From Phenylobacterium deserti (lineage in GTDB: Bacteria; Pseudomonadota; Alphaproteobacteria; Caulobacterales; Caulobacteraceae), in assembly GCF_003254705.1 (NCBI RefSeq), contig NZ_QFYR01000002.1:372001-436000 (forward strand): a stretch of DNA of 64,000 bases, read 5' to 3'. The notes below the pieces were generated by a model that saw only the letters and a program-made list of their open reading frames with translations, had not been told where the DNA came from and ran no database searches. This document shows positions 29,840-39,300 of the stretch, in pieces; position 1 is the first letter of the stretch, and every line of letters starts with the position of its first letter. Both the position numbers and the translations under genes were made by a program.

Positions 29840-31276
29840 ATGAGCCTCGATGCGTTCAGCCATCCGGAGGAGGGCGTACGGCCCTCCCGCCCCGAAGGGC
29901 TGGACGCACGGTCCGCCCCCAGGATCCGGCCCGAAGCCATTCGCGCCTACGACATCCGGGGCGTGGCCGGTCGGGACATCGACCGGGCCGGCGCCTATTG
30001 GCTCGGCCTGTCCTACGCCACCCAAGCGCGGGCGGCGGGGCTGAGCCGCATCGGCGTAGGCCGCGACGGGCGAATCAGCTCGCCAAGCCTGGAGCAGGCG
30101 CTGGTCTGGGGCTTGATGGACGGCGGCGTTCGGGTGGAGCGGATCGGCCTTGGGCCTACGCCCATGCTGGGCTGGGCGGTGCGCGAAATGGGGCTGGACG
30201 GGGCCATCATGGTCACCGCCTCTCACAACCCTTCGCACGAGAACGGCTTCAAGATCCTGTTGGGCGAGAAGCGCGTGCATGGCGCGGCCCTGAAGGAACT
30301 GGTGGACGGGACGTGCCGCAAGGCGGTCGCCGGCTCGTCGCGGCGCTTCTCGGTGGTGGAAGCCTATGTGGAGGCTCTGGCCCGCGCGGCGAAGGACATG
30401 GCGCCGCTGAAGGTGGTCTGGGACTGCGGCAACGGCGCGACCGGCGAGGTGGTCGAGCGGCTGGCCGAAAAGCTGCCTGGCGAGCACCACCTGCTGAACA
30501 CCAAAATCGACGGGCGCTTCCCGGCGCACCATCCGGATCCGGCGGTCGCGGAGAACCTGTCGCAGCTGGCCGAGGCGGTGATCGCCCGCGGCGCGGACAT
30601 CGGCGTGGCGTTCGACGGGGACGGCGACCGGATCGGCGTGGTGGACGCCCGGGGGCGCATCCTTTGGGCCGACCAGTTGATCCTGCTGCTGGCACGCGAC
30701 CTGCTCGGCCGGCGGCCGGGCGCTTCGGTGGTGGCCGACGTCAAGTGCAGCAAGGTGCTGTTCGACGGGGTGGAGCAGGCGGGCGGGCGCTGCGCCCTGT
30801 CGCCCTCCGGCTATGTGCTGGTGCGCGAGGCGATGGAGCGCGAAGGCGCCCTGCTGGGCGGCGAGCTCTCAGGCCACATCTTCTTCGCCGACGGCTGGGG
30901 CGGGGTGGACGATGCGGTGTTCGCGGCCATCCAGACGTTCCTGGCGGTCTCGAAGATGCCCGGCGGACTGGCCGAGTTCCGCGATAGCCTGCCGCCGAGC
31001 TTCGCCACGCCGGAGCTGCGCATTCCGTGCCCCGAAGCCCGCAAGCCGGAGGTGGTCGCCGAGGTGGCCGAGCGGCTGGCGGCGCAAGGCGCGGTGTTCG
31101 ACCCCAAGCTAGGCCTGCGGGTCGAAAGCGACGACGGCTGGTGGCTGCTGCGCGCCTCCGGCACCGAGCCCAAGATCACCTGCCGCTGCGAGGCGCTGCA
31201 TCCCGACGGCCTGGATCGCCTGCGCGCCACCCTGCGCGAGCAACTGCGACTGAGCGGTCTGGAAGCGGACGTCTAG
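29840..31276 (+). CDS. Phosphomannomutase/phosphoglucomutase
   Basis: A 478-residue alpha-D-phosphohexomutase. The phosphoserine loop is MVTASHNPSHENG (Ser128), the magnesium loop is VAFDGDGDRIGV, sugar binding is GGELSGHIFF, and the phosphate-binding loop is LRASGTEPKITCRCEA. It interconverts hexose 6- and 1-phosphates, feeding nucleotide-sugar synthesis. It has a poorly conserved N-terminal extension of about 30 residues. Position in the operon, with a nucleotidylyltransferase encoded just beyond, fits supply of the sugar-1-phosphate. Confidence 0.92.
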   Translation: MSLDAFSHPEEGVRPSRPEGLDARSAPRIRPEAIRAYDIRGVAGRDIDRAGAYWLGLSYATQARAAGLSRIGVGRDGRISSPSLEQALVWGLMDGGVRVERIGLGPTPMLGWAVREMGLDGAIMVTASHNPSHENGFKILLGEKRVHGAALKELVDGTCRKAVAGSSRRFSVVEAYVEALARAAKDMAPLKVVWDCGNGATGEVVERLAEKLPGEHHLLNTKIDGRFPAHHPDPAVAENLSQLAEAVIARGADIGVAFDGDGDRIGVVDARGRILWADQLILLLARDLLGRRPGASVVADVKCSKVLFDGVEQAGGRCALSPSGYVLVREAMEREGALLGGELSGHIFFADGWGGVDDAVFAAIQTFLAVSKMPGGLAEFRDSLPPSFATPELRIPCPEARKPEVVAEVAERLAAQGAVFDPKLGLRVESDDGWWLLRASGTEPKITCRCEALHPDGLDRLRATLREQLRLSGLEADV

Positions 31277-31322
31277 CGCTGCTGTGGACACCGGGCCCTG
31301 CAGGTGGGAAGCAGGGACGCGG

Positions 31323-31973
31323 ATGAAGATCGCGATCCTACAGTTCGACAATCGCCCGATCGACAAGCTCGGGCTGATGCCCCTGCTGGTGCAGAGGAAC
31401 GCGGCCTACGCCGCCCGCCAGGGCTACGAGCACCACTTCGTCACGGCGGCGCCCTTCGATCTGCCGGTCTATTGGCAAAAGCCCGCTATGTGCCGCCACG
31501 TGCTGCGGTCCGGCTACGACGCGGTGCTGTGGCTGGACACCGATGCGGTGGTGCACGACCTGGACCGCAGGATCGAGGACCTGTTCCAGGGCGACGAGCT
31601 GATGGTCGGGGCGCCGGACAATCCGCACTGGCCGCAGCCGTTCAACGCCGGGGTTTTCGCCGCACGCGGCGAAGGGGGCGCCCAGCTGATGGGGCGCTGG
31701 GCCGAGCTGTTCGAAGGCACGAACTGGGAGCGGACCGCGACCGCCTGGGTCTGTCACGGCGAATGGGCCGGCGCAGATTTCGAGCAGGGGGCGTTCAACG
31801 GGCGTTTGCTGGAGACGCTGAAAGCAGCCGGCGAGCTGCGGATCGCGGACTGGCGAGTGCTGCAGAGCCCGTTCCCTGTGGAGGGAGCCTTCACCCTGCA
31901 CTTTGCCGGGCCGTTCCGGTCCAACCTGCCGGTCTACCTCGCGCTGGACGGAGCCTCGCCGGCGGCCGGTTGA
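31323..31973 (+). CDS. DxD glycosyltransferase, GT34/GMA12-MNN10-like
   Basis: A 216-residue GT-A type enzyme. The metal/nucleotide motif is LWLDTDAVVHD (Asp72 and Asp74), with QKPAMCRHVL before it and FNAGVFAARG after, and a C-terminal LHFAGPFR histidine. This matches the galactosyl/mannosyl GT34-like family. ATG 31323 follows AGGGAC. It ends the rightward operon and its last 40 bases overlap the 3' end of the convergent nucleotidylyltransferase gene. Galactosyl transfer is plausible because UDP-galactose enzymes lie in the same locus. Confidence 0.78.
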   Translation: MKIAILQFDNRPIDKLGLMPLLVQRNAAYAARQGYEHHFVTAAPFDLPVYWQKPAMCRHVLRSGYDAVLWLDTDAVVHDLDRRIEDLFQGDELMVGAPDNPHWPQPFNAGVFAARGEGGAQLMGRWAELFEGTNWERTATAWVCHGEWAGADFEQGAFNGRLLETLKAAGELRIADWRVLQSPFPVEGAFTLHFAGPFRSNLPVYLALDGASPAAG

Positions 31974-32695
31974 GGCGAGACGCCCAGCAGGCCAAGCGCC
32001 TCGCGATAGCCGTTCAGGGTGCCGACATCCACATAGCCAGTGCCAAGCTGGGCGCTCCAGGCCTCGCCGCCGCGGGCGATCCAGGCGTTCACCAGCGTGC
32101 CGAGGTACTCGTCCTCGCGCTCGCGCTCGATCCACAGGGCGTGCAGATCGTGGAAGACGCGGCCGGGCATCTTGAAGGCGCCCCATATCCAGTTGGATCC
32201 GGCGTCGGGGCGCTTCACCTGGATCTCCAGCACCCGGCCGCTTCCGTCCGACAGAACGGCGTCGAAGTGCTGGGGCTGCTCAACCGGGAAGGTGAGAAAG
32301 GAGAAGCGGTCGTCCGGCAGGCTCGCCAGACCGTCCTCCGGAAACCAGATGGTGTCGGGCAGGCCGACGGCCACCGGCTCGTCCGGGTGGATGAGGGGCA
32401 GGGCGCGGAAGATGGCGTCGCACAAGCCGGCGGCGCGGGGCTGAATCACATAGGCGATGTCCACGTCGCCGACGCGGTCGCTGAAGTAGCGCAGGATGTC
32501 CGCCTTGTGCGGCGAGATCACAAAACAGACCTTGCGGGCGCCGCCCAGGGCGAGCCGCTCGACCAAGTACTCGCTGACCGCACGGGGACGCTCCGTGCCG
32601 CCCTCGCGGCGCACGCCCACCGGCAGCAGTTCCTTGGAGAAGGCGAGGGGCTGAATGCGGGTGCCTTGGCCGGCCGCCGGGATGATGCCCCACAT
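31934..32695 (-). CDS. Sugar-1-phosphate nucleotidylyltransferase
   Basis: A 253-residue RmlA/GalU-type enzyme. The N-terminal signature is IIPAAGQGTRIQPLAFSKE, with the dinucleotide loop and the substrate lysine KELLPV; VGLPDTIWFPEDG supplies the metal aspartate, and LGTGYVDVGTLNGYREAL the C-terminal active-site part. It activates a hexose 1-phosphate with NTP. It starts 2 bp after the CgeB stop, so the two are cotranscribed. The base specificity (UTP or dTTP) is not clear. Confidence 0.85.
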   Translation of the reverse strand: MWGIIPAAGQGTRIQPLAFSKELLPVGVRREGGTERPRAVSEYLVERLALGGARKVCFVISPHKADILRYFSDRVGDVDIAYVIQPRAAGLCDAIFRALPLIHPDEPVAVGLPDTIWFPEDGLASLPDDRFSFLTFPVEQPQHFDAVLSDGSGRVLEIQVKRPDAGSNWIWGAFKMPGRVFHDLHALWIEREREDEYLGTLVNAWIARGGEAWSAQLGTGYVDVGTLNGYREALGLLGVSPQPAAGEAPSSAR

Positions 32696-32697
32696 GC

Positions 32698-33783
32698 TCA
32701 GGCGCGCTCCAGGTCGGTGGCTGTTGGCGATCGCGCCAGGATGTCGATCAGTTCGGCGGCGCGATGATCGCTGGTGTGCTGGTCCAGCGTCCGCTCCCGC
32801 GCAGCGCGGGCGATTGCCGCCAGGTCGCCCGGCGCGAGGTCCACCGCCGCCAGGGCCTCATCCGTGCTCGTGGCGGTGAGGATCTCGCGGCCCGGTTCGA
32901 AGAAGAGCTCGAGGCCCTCCCACACGTCGGTGAGGATGGGTGTTCCGCAGGCCGCGGCCTCAAACAGCCTGCCGGAGGGGCAGTACCCCATCTGGGCCAT
33001 GTCCCGCCGCGTGACGTTCAGGGTGAGCTTGGAGGATGCGAAGAACGCCGGATGCTCGCCAGGCGGCACATGGTCGAAGAAGAAGATGTTGTCGACCCAT
33101 GGGAAGCTCGCGTCATAGCCCGAGCCGCCCAGTACGAAGCGCTTGTCGGGCCGAAGGCGCGCCGGCTCAGCGAAGAAGGCGTTCACGGCCGGCTGTCGAT
33201 CGGCGGCGTAGGTGCCGAGGTAGGACAGGTCGCACCCGTAGCGTTCGTCCGCCGGCACGGGCCGGTGCGCAGCGGGATCGACATGGCCGTAAAGCGGCAG
33301 GGCGCGCCGGGCGCCGAGGTCGCGCTGCAGGCGGACAAGCGCCTCGCCGCCTGTGTAGCTGAGGACGAGGTCGAAGCCCGAGAGCCCTTCGACTGGCAGG
33401 TAGTCGACGCTTTCGCCGGCTGACAGCCGGGCCAGGGTCACTGGCGTGTCCATATCGTAGAACACCGCCTGGCGCCCGCTCTCGGCGGCCAGGGCCGACG
33501 CCTGGCGGCCGTCCGGGCAGTAAGAGGTGACCATCACCACGTCGGCGGATCGGGCTTCGGCCCGCGCCCGCTCGCGAACGCTATCCCAGTCCGGGTAGAG
33601 GACGAGATCGCCGGCGGGCAGGGTCCAGAGATCGCGGTGGTGGGCGTAGTAGGGAACGTCCCGTTCGAAGAAGACGACCTTCACGCCGCGGCCCTCGAGC
33701 GCGCGGATCAACCCGCGCCAGAGAGTGGCGTGTCCGTTGCCCCACGACGAACTCACCGTCAGGCCGAAAATCACAAGCTTCAT
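32698..33783 (-). CDS. CgeB-family glycosyltransferase, copy 4
   Basis: A 361-residue protein, most like copy 3 at 27646-28749 along its whole length: VSSSWGNGHATLWRGLI, FFERDVPYYAHHRDL, FYDMDTPVTLARLSAG, CDLSYLGTYAADRQPAVNAF, and SGRLFEAAACGTPILTDVW. ATG 33783 has AGGGAC upstream and an EcfG-type promoter ends about 24 bp away. It heads a two-gene operon with the nucleotidylyltransferase. The inverted paralogous pair may allow separate regulation of two similar transferases. Confidence 0.83.
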   Translation of the reverse strand: MKLVIFGLTVSSSWGNGHATLWRGLIRALEGRGVKVVFFERDVPYYAHHRDLWTLPAGDLVLYPDWDSVRERARAEARSADVVMVTSYCPDGRQASALAAESGRQAVFYDMDTPVTLARLSAGESVDYLPVEGLSGFDLVLSYTGGEALVRLQRDLGARRALPLYGHVDPAAHRPVPADERYGCDLSYLGTYAADRQPAVNAFFAEPARLRPDKRFVLGGSGYDASFPWVDNIFFFDHVPPGEHPAFFASSKLTLNVTRRDMAQMGYCPSGRLFEAAACGTPILTDVWEGLELFFEPGREILTATSTDEALAAVDLAPGDLAAIARAARERTLDQHTSDHRAAELIDILARSPTATDLERA

Positions 33784-33806
33784 GGTCTGGCGTCCCTGAG
33801 AGCGTG

Positions 33807-33831
33807 AACCCCCGCTCAAGGTGAAGGTTCC
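33807..33831 (-). promoter_or_regulatory. EcfG-type stress promoter of CgeB copy 4 operon
   Basis: Minus-strand GGAAC, 16 nt, GGTT. The implied leader is short (about 15-20 nt) but still includes the AGGGAC ribosome site. Confidence 0.55.
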
Positions 33832-33879
33832 GAAGCGGCGCGGAGGGAACGGCGGCGGGGGCTGGGAATTCGTCTGGCG

Positions 33880-34434
33880 ATGACGAGCCAGCCAGATCGA
33901 CCGAGGGTCACCTATCCTGCCCAGACCGGGGCGCCGCCGGGAGACATGGCGGCGGTGCTTCGCCGCAACATCGAGGCGATGCGCGATCAAAGGAAGCGGG
34001 AGGAGGCGGAAGCCACTCGGGGAGAGCGCCTTGCCGCGCGGATCACCGACTTCACCGGCTCCCTGAACTTCGTCTACCTGCATCTGCTGCTGGTGGGCTT
34101 CTGGGTCGCCGCCAACCTGGGCGTCATCCCTGGCGTGCCCCGCTTTGACCGGACCTTTGTGATCCTGGCCACCATCGCCTCGGTGGAGGCGATCTTCCTG
34201 TCCACATTCGTGCTGATCTCGCAGAACCGGATCGCGGCGCTTTCTGAGAAGCGCGCCGATCTCGACCTGCAGATCAACCTCCTGGCCGAGTACGAGATCA
34301 CCCAACTGGTGAAACTAACCACCTCGATCGCCGAGCGGCTCGACGTCGAGGCGGCTCAGGACCGCGAACTTGAGGAAATCTCTCAAGAGGTCGCCCCTGA
34401 AGCCGTGCTCAACGAGCTCGACTCCAAGAAGTGA
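33880..34434 (+). CDS. DUF1003 membrane protein
   Basis: A 184-residue inner-membrane protein. A basic soluble N-terminus (to about 58) precedes two transmembrane helices (about 62-81 and 92-115) joined by GVIPGVPRFD, then a charged coiled-coil-like tail through residue 175. RITDFTGSLNFVYLHL and LISQNRIAALSEKRADLDLQ are DUF1003 hallmarks. The start at 33880 lacks a good ribosome site; ATG 33945 is an alternative. Function is unknown in the family, though it often sits with stress and ion-homeostasis genes. Confidence 0.85.
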   Translation: MTSQPDRPRVTYPAQTGAPPGDMAAVLRRNIEAMRDQRKREEAEATRGERLAARITDFTGSLNFVYLHLLLVGFWVAANLGVIPGVPRFDRTFVILATIASVEAIFLSTFVLISQNRIAALSEKRADLDLQINLLAEYEITQLVKLTTSIAERLDVEAAQDRELEEISQEVAPEAVLNELDSKK

Positions 34435-34459
34435 CGATCGGGCGCGACGCGCTCGCCGC

Positions 34460-35206
34460 TCAGACGTCGAAGACTGCGAACTCGACGCCGACGTCGCGGT
34501 TCAGCACCGGGCGCGCCACGTTGTAGACCGGCACGCCGCGAGGGGTCCGCCCCTGGTAGGCGCCCTTGTGGGCGTGGCCGTGCAGCACGCACTTCACCCC
34601 ATCGAAACGGTCGATGGTCTCGCCCATCCGCGCGGACCCAAGGAAGGGGAAGATCTCCGGCGGCTCGCCTTCCACCGTGTCCTGCACCGGTGCGTAGTGC
34701 AGGAGCACCACGTTGCGGTCGCTTCGCAGCATGCGCATGGAGCTTTCCAGCTTCAGGTTCTCGTCGACGGAGGCCTGGACGAAGCTCTTGATCTCCGGCT
34801 CGCCGAACGCGCTCAGCATGTAGCGCCCGAAGCCGCCGATGAAGCCCTTGCAGCCAGCGAAGCCCACGCCGCCGATCTCGTGCGCTTCGCCGTCGAGCAT
34901 GGTGACGCCGGCCTGGCGCAGGATGCGCGAGACTTCCTGCGGCTGGCCACATTCGTAATCGTGGTTGCCGAGCACGCCGACCATTGGGATCGTGCAGGCC
35001 TGCAGGTCCTCGGCCAGGATTTCCACCTCGGGCGTCTTGCCGAAGTTGGTAAGGTCGCCGCAGAGGGCGAGCACATCGGCTTCCTGGCTGATGCGCGAGA
35101 ACAGCTCCCGGTAGGGATGCACATGGTTCTCGCCGACGTGAAGGTCTCCGATGGCTGCCAGGCGGAGCGTCCCGCCGGTCGGTTGCACGTCAGGCGATAG
35201 GCTCAT
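34460..35206 (-). CDS. Calcineurin-like metallophosphoesterase
   Basis: A 248-residue soluble phosphoesterase. The metal-binding motifs occur in order: AIGDLHVGENH, ALCGDLTNFG, GVLGNHDYE, LLHYAPV and VLHGHAHKG. GGAGG lies six bases before the ATG, which itself overlaps the upstream nucleotidyltransferase frame by 17 bp. The family hydrolyses phosphodiesters or phosphomonoesters of nucleotides or small metabolites. Pairing with a nucleotidyltransferase gene suggests that one attaches and the other removes a nucleotidyl or phosphoryl group, which is inference. Confidence 0.88.
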   Translation of the reverse strand: MSLSPDVQPTGGTLRLAAIGDLHVGENHVHPYRELFSRISQEADVLALCGDLTNFGKTPEVEILAEDLQACTIPMVGVLGNHDYECGQPQEVSRILRQAGVTMLDGEAHEIGGVGFAGCKGFIGGFGRYMLSAFGEPEIKSFVQASVDENLKLESSMRMLRSDRNVVLLHYAPVQDTVEGEPPEIFPFLGSARMGETIDRFDGVKCVLHGHAHKGAYQGRTPRGVPVYNVARPVLNRDVGVEFAVFDV

Positions 35207-35969
35207 GCCGTTCCTCCAGGCCCTTGCCGACGACGTCGGCGAAGCCCCACTCGGTGATGTCGGTGACATAGTCGCGCGGAGAGAACAGGCGGCCGCGGCA
35301 CACCCTCACTCGCGCGGGCGGCAGGCCGACCTGGGCGTGCAGGCGGCTTGTCAGCTCGTCCATGACCCAGCGCGGAATGACGTCGCGCTCGGTTGGGTAG
35401 ATGAAGCGGAAATTGATGAGGTGGCTGAGCAGCACCTCCCAATAGGGCTCGGTGTACCGCATCAGGTGCGGCCAATCGATCTTGTCGTGGGCCCGCAGAA
35501 TGACGTGCGCGACGTCCGCGCCGTCGAAGCGATACCGGTCCTGGATGAAGAGCTTCGAGAGGATCAGCTCCGTCGGAGGCGTGATCTTCGCCTTCGAGCC
35601 ATAGACCTCGATCTCGCCGTTCTCGTGGAACCACTCCTCCGTGATGGGGGCGGTGCCGTTCGACATGGCGAAGATCACGTCGAAGAAGTGGTTGTCCTGC
35701 CAGACCTTGGCGATCCAGCGCTCGTCCTCGACGTCGGTGCGGTAGCCACGCTCCTGGAAGAAGGCCAGGATCTTCGGGTAGTCGCCCGCCTTGCAGAAGA
35801 CGTCGAGGTCCTTGGTGGGACGCGAGATCCCCGTGTAGGCCGTCACCGCATAGGTGCCGGACAGCAGGAACGGAATCCCGGATTCCGACAGCAGCTTCAG
35901 ACTTTCGGCGTAAAAGGCCTCAGCCTCGGGCGGCGGCTCGAAGGCTGAGGCGTCATAGGCTTGGGACAT
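35190..35969 (-). CDS. Nucleotidyltransferase-fold protein
   Basis: A 259-residue protein. The N-terminal part has the minimal nucleotidyltransferase pattern: PFLLSGTYAVTAYTGISRPT then KDLDVFCKAGD supplying the paired carboxylates, followed by HFFDVIFAM with a third acidic residue. The C-terminal helical part is not recognised. It belongs to the broad AbiEii/MNT-like group, but lacks a toxin-antitoxin partner; its partner is instead a phosphoesterase overlapping its 3' end. An almost consensus EcfG promoter precedes it. The substrate is unknown. Confidence 0.75.
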   Translation of the reverse strand: MSQAYDASAFEPPPEAEAFYAESLKLLSESGIPFLLSGTYAVTAYTGISRPTKDLDVFCKAGDYPKILAFFQERGYRTDVEDERWIAKVWQDNHFFDVIFAMSNGTAPITEEWFHENGEIEVYGSKAKITPPTELILSKLFIQDRYRFDGADVAHVILRAHDKIDWPHLMRYTEPYWEVLLSHLINFRFIYPTERDVIPRWVMDELTSRLHAQVGLPPARVRVCRGRLFSPRDYVTDITEWGFADVVGKGLEERHEPIA

Positions 35970-36019
35970 CGGGCGAGGTTGCTCTTCCAGGTGCGGCGCC
36001 CGGTTGGCGCTCCGTCGGA

Positions 36020-36044
36020 AACGGGAGGCCCTGTCCCCGGTTCC
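36020..36044 (-). promoter_or_regulatory. Consensus EcfG stress promoter of nucleotidyltransferase-phosphoesterase operon
   Basis: Minus-strand GGAAC, 16 nt, CGTT is an exact match to the EcfG/SigT consensus. The implied start is about 45 nt before the ATG at 35969. Confidence 0.7.
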
Positions 36045-36215
36045 GGCAACGCTGTTCGTTGGGTGCGACAAGTCGGCCTCGACCTGCGCCATACACATTT
36101 GTTTACGCTACCATTTTGCAGGGCTAGATTAGCTTATCCGGCGCACGATTCAGGGCAGCATAGGGCGACCTGAAACGGCCGGCGGACGTCACGAAAAATT
36201 ATTTGCAGCCAAGCT

Positions 36216-36241
36216 GGAACCCAAGGATCGGGTTCTCGGTT
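36216..36241 (+). promoter_or_regulatory. EcfG-type stress promoter of poly-HAMP kinase
   Basis: GGAAC, 17 nt, GGTT on the plus strand, about 100 nt before the chosen ATG. The rest of the 378-bp divergent gap (35970-36347) holds an AT-rich stretch around 36091-36200 but no gene I can support. Confidence 0.5.
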
Positions 36242-36347
36242 GTGCCTAAAGGGCGGGGGTGTGTCTTGGTTTCTGCGGACGACCGAGTTGGTCGCGCGGA
36301 CTCCGATTCATGGCCCCCGAGACCGCACCATGTCCTCCGGGGGAACC

Positions 36348-39300
36348 ATGCCTGCATCCGCCGCCGCCTCTACGAAGGCCGCCAAATCGAAGACCTCGAG
36401 CCGCGCCAGCAAGCCTGACGTGTCGCTGGAAACGGCCGAACTGCTGGCCGCGCTGCGCGCGTTCCGGCGCGGCGACTTCTCGGTCCGTCTTTCGCGCGGG
36501 CTGACGGGCATCGGCGGCGAGATCGCGGAAGCGTTCAACGACGTCGTCGAGCTGAACGACCGGATGACCAAGGAATTTGAGCGGCTGGGCGAGACCGTCG
36601 GCCGTCAGGGCAAGATCAACCACCGGGCTCGCCTGCCGTCGGCGCAGGGCTCCTGGGCGGCCTCGGTCGATGCGGTGAACACCCTTATCGCCGACATGGT
36701 GCACCCCACCGCCGAAATGGCCCGCGTGATCGGCGCCGTGGCCAAGGGCGACCTGTCGCAGACCATGGACCTCGAGAACGAGGAGCGCCCGCTGCGGGGC
36801 GAATTCCTCCGCATCGGCAAGGTCGTGAACACCATGGTGGGCCAGCTGGGCTCGTTCGCCTCGGAAGTGACCCGCGTGGCGCGGGAAGTGGGTACGGAAG
36901 GCAAGCTCGGCGGTCAGGCCCAGGTGAAGGGCGTCGCCGGCACCTGGAAGGACCTGACCGACAACGTGAACCTGATGGCCGCCAACCTGACCGGTCAGGT
37001 GCGGAACATCGCCGACGTGACCACCGCCGTGGCCAACGGGGACTTGTCCAAGAAGATCACCGTGGACGTGAAGGGCGAGGTGCTCGAGCTGAAGAACACC
37101 ATCAACACCATGGTGGACCAGCTGAACTCCTTCGCCTCGGAAGTGACGCGGGTGGCGCGTGAAGTGGGTACGGAAGGCAAGCTCGGCGGTCAGGCCCAGG
37201 TGAAGGGCGTCGCCGGCACCTGGAAGGACCTGACCGACAACGTGAACCTGATGGCCGCCAACCTGACTGGCCAGGTTCGTAACATCGCCGAAGTGACCAC
37301 CGCCGTGGCGCGCGGCGACTTGTCCAAGAAGATCACCGTGGACGTGCGCGGTGAAATTCTCGAGCTGAAGAACACCATCAACACCATGGTGGACCAGCTG
37401 AACTCCTTCGCCTCGGAAGTGACGCGCGTGGCGCGGGAAGTGGGTACGGAGGGCAAGCTCGGCGGTCAGGCCCGAGTGGAAGGCGTGACGGGCGCCTGGA
37501 AGGACCTCACCGACAACGTGAACTTCATGGCCGCCAACCTGACGGGTCAGGTGCGGAACATCGCCGAAGTGACCACCGCCGTGGCCAACGGCGACTTGTC
37601 CAAGAAGATCACCGTGGACGTGAAGGGGGAAATCCTCGAGCTGAAGAACACCATCAACACCATGGTGGACCAGCTGAACGCCTTCGCGAGCGAAGTGACC
37701 CGGGTGGCCCGGGAAGTGGGTACGGAAGGCAAGCTGGGCGGTCAGGCGAACGTTAAGGGCGTCGCCGGCACCTGGAAGGACCTCACCGACAACGTGAACC
37801 TCATGGCCGCCAACCTGACGGGTCAGGTGCGGAACATCGCCGAGGTGACCACCGCGGTGGCCATGGGCGACTTGTCCAAGAAGATCACCGTGGACGTGCG
37901 CGGCGAAATCCTCGAGCTGAAGAACACCATCAACACCATGGTGGACCAGCTGAACGCGTTCTCGTCGGAAGTGACGCGCGTGGCGCGTGAAGTGGGTACG
38001 GAAGGCAAGCTCGGCGGTCAGGCCCAGGTGAAGGGCGTCGCCGGCACCTGGAAGGACCTGACCGACAACGTGAACCTCATGGCCGCCAACCTGACCGGCC
38101 AGGTGCGGAACATCGCCGAGGTGACCACCGCCGTGGCCAACGGCGACTTGTCCAAGAAGATCACCGTGGACGTGAAGGGGGAAATCCTCGAGCTGAAGAA
38201 CACCATCAACACCATGGTGGACCAGCTGAACTCCTTCGCCTCGGAAGTGACCCGGGTGGCCCGGGAAGTGGGTACGGAAGGCAAGCTCGGCGGTCAGGCG
38301 CAGGTGAAGGGCGTCGCCGGCACCTGGAAGGACCTCACCGACAACGTGAACTTCATGGCCGCCAACCTGACCGGCCAGGTGCGGAACATCGCCGAAGTGA
38401 CCACCGCCGTGGCCATGGGCGACTTGTCCAAGAAGATCACCGTGGACGTGCGCGGTGAAATCCTCGAGCTGAAGAACACCATCAACACCATGGTGGACCA
38501 GCTGAACGCCTTCGCCTCGGAAGTGACGCGCGTGGCGCGGGAAGTGGGTACGGAAGGCAAGCTGGGCGGTCAGGCCCAGGTGAAGGGCGTCGCCGGCACC
38601 TGGAAGGACCTCACCGACAACGTGAACCTGATGGCCGCCAACCTGACCGGTCAGGTGCGGAACATCGCCGACGTGACCACCGCCGTGGCCAAGGGCGACT
38701 TGTCCAAGAAGATCACCGTGGACGTGCGCGGTGAAATCCTCGAGCTGAAGAACACCATCAACACCATGGTGGACCAGCTGAACTCCTTCGCCTCGGAAGT
38801 GACCCGGGTGGCGCGTGAAGTGGGTACGGAAGGCAAGCTGGGCGGTCAGGCGCAGGTGCCTGGCGTGGCCGGCACCTGGAAGGACCTCACCGACAACGTG
38901 AACATGATGGCCGCGAACCTCACCGGTCAGGTGCGGAACATCGCCGACGTCGTGACCGCGGTGGCCAAGGGCGACCTGAAGCGGAAGCTGACCCTGGACG
39001 CCAAGGGCGAAATCGCCGCGCTCGCCGACACCATCAACGGCATGATTGAGACCCTGGCCACCTTCGCTGACCAGGTGACCAACGTGGCCCGTGAAGTGGG
39101 TATCGAAGGCAAGCTCGGCGGTCAGGCCCGGGTGCCGGGGGCCGCTGGCCTGTGGCGCGACCTGACCGACAACGTGAACGCCATGGCCGCCAACCTGACC
39201 ACCCAGGTGCGCGCCATCGCCGAAGTGTCCACCGCCGTGACCAAGGGCGACCTGACGCGGTCCATCACCGTGGAAGCGTCGGGAGAGGTGGAAGAGCTGA

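Noticed and set aside
33848..33876. EcfG-like match (GGAAC, 16 nt, AATT) before the DUF1003 gene
   Set aside because: The -10 lacks the GTT core and would leave almost no leader before the chosen ATG; not called.
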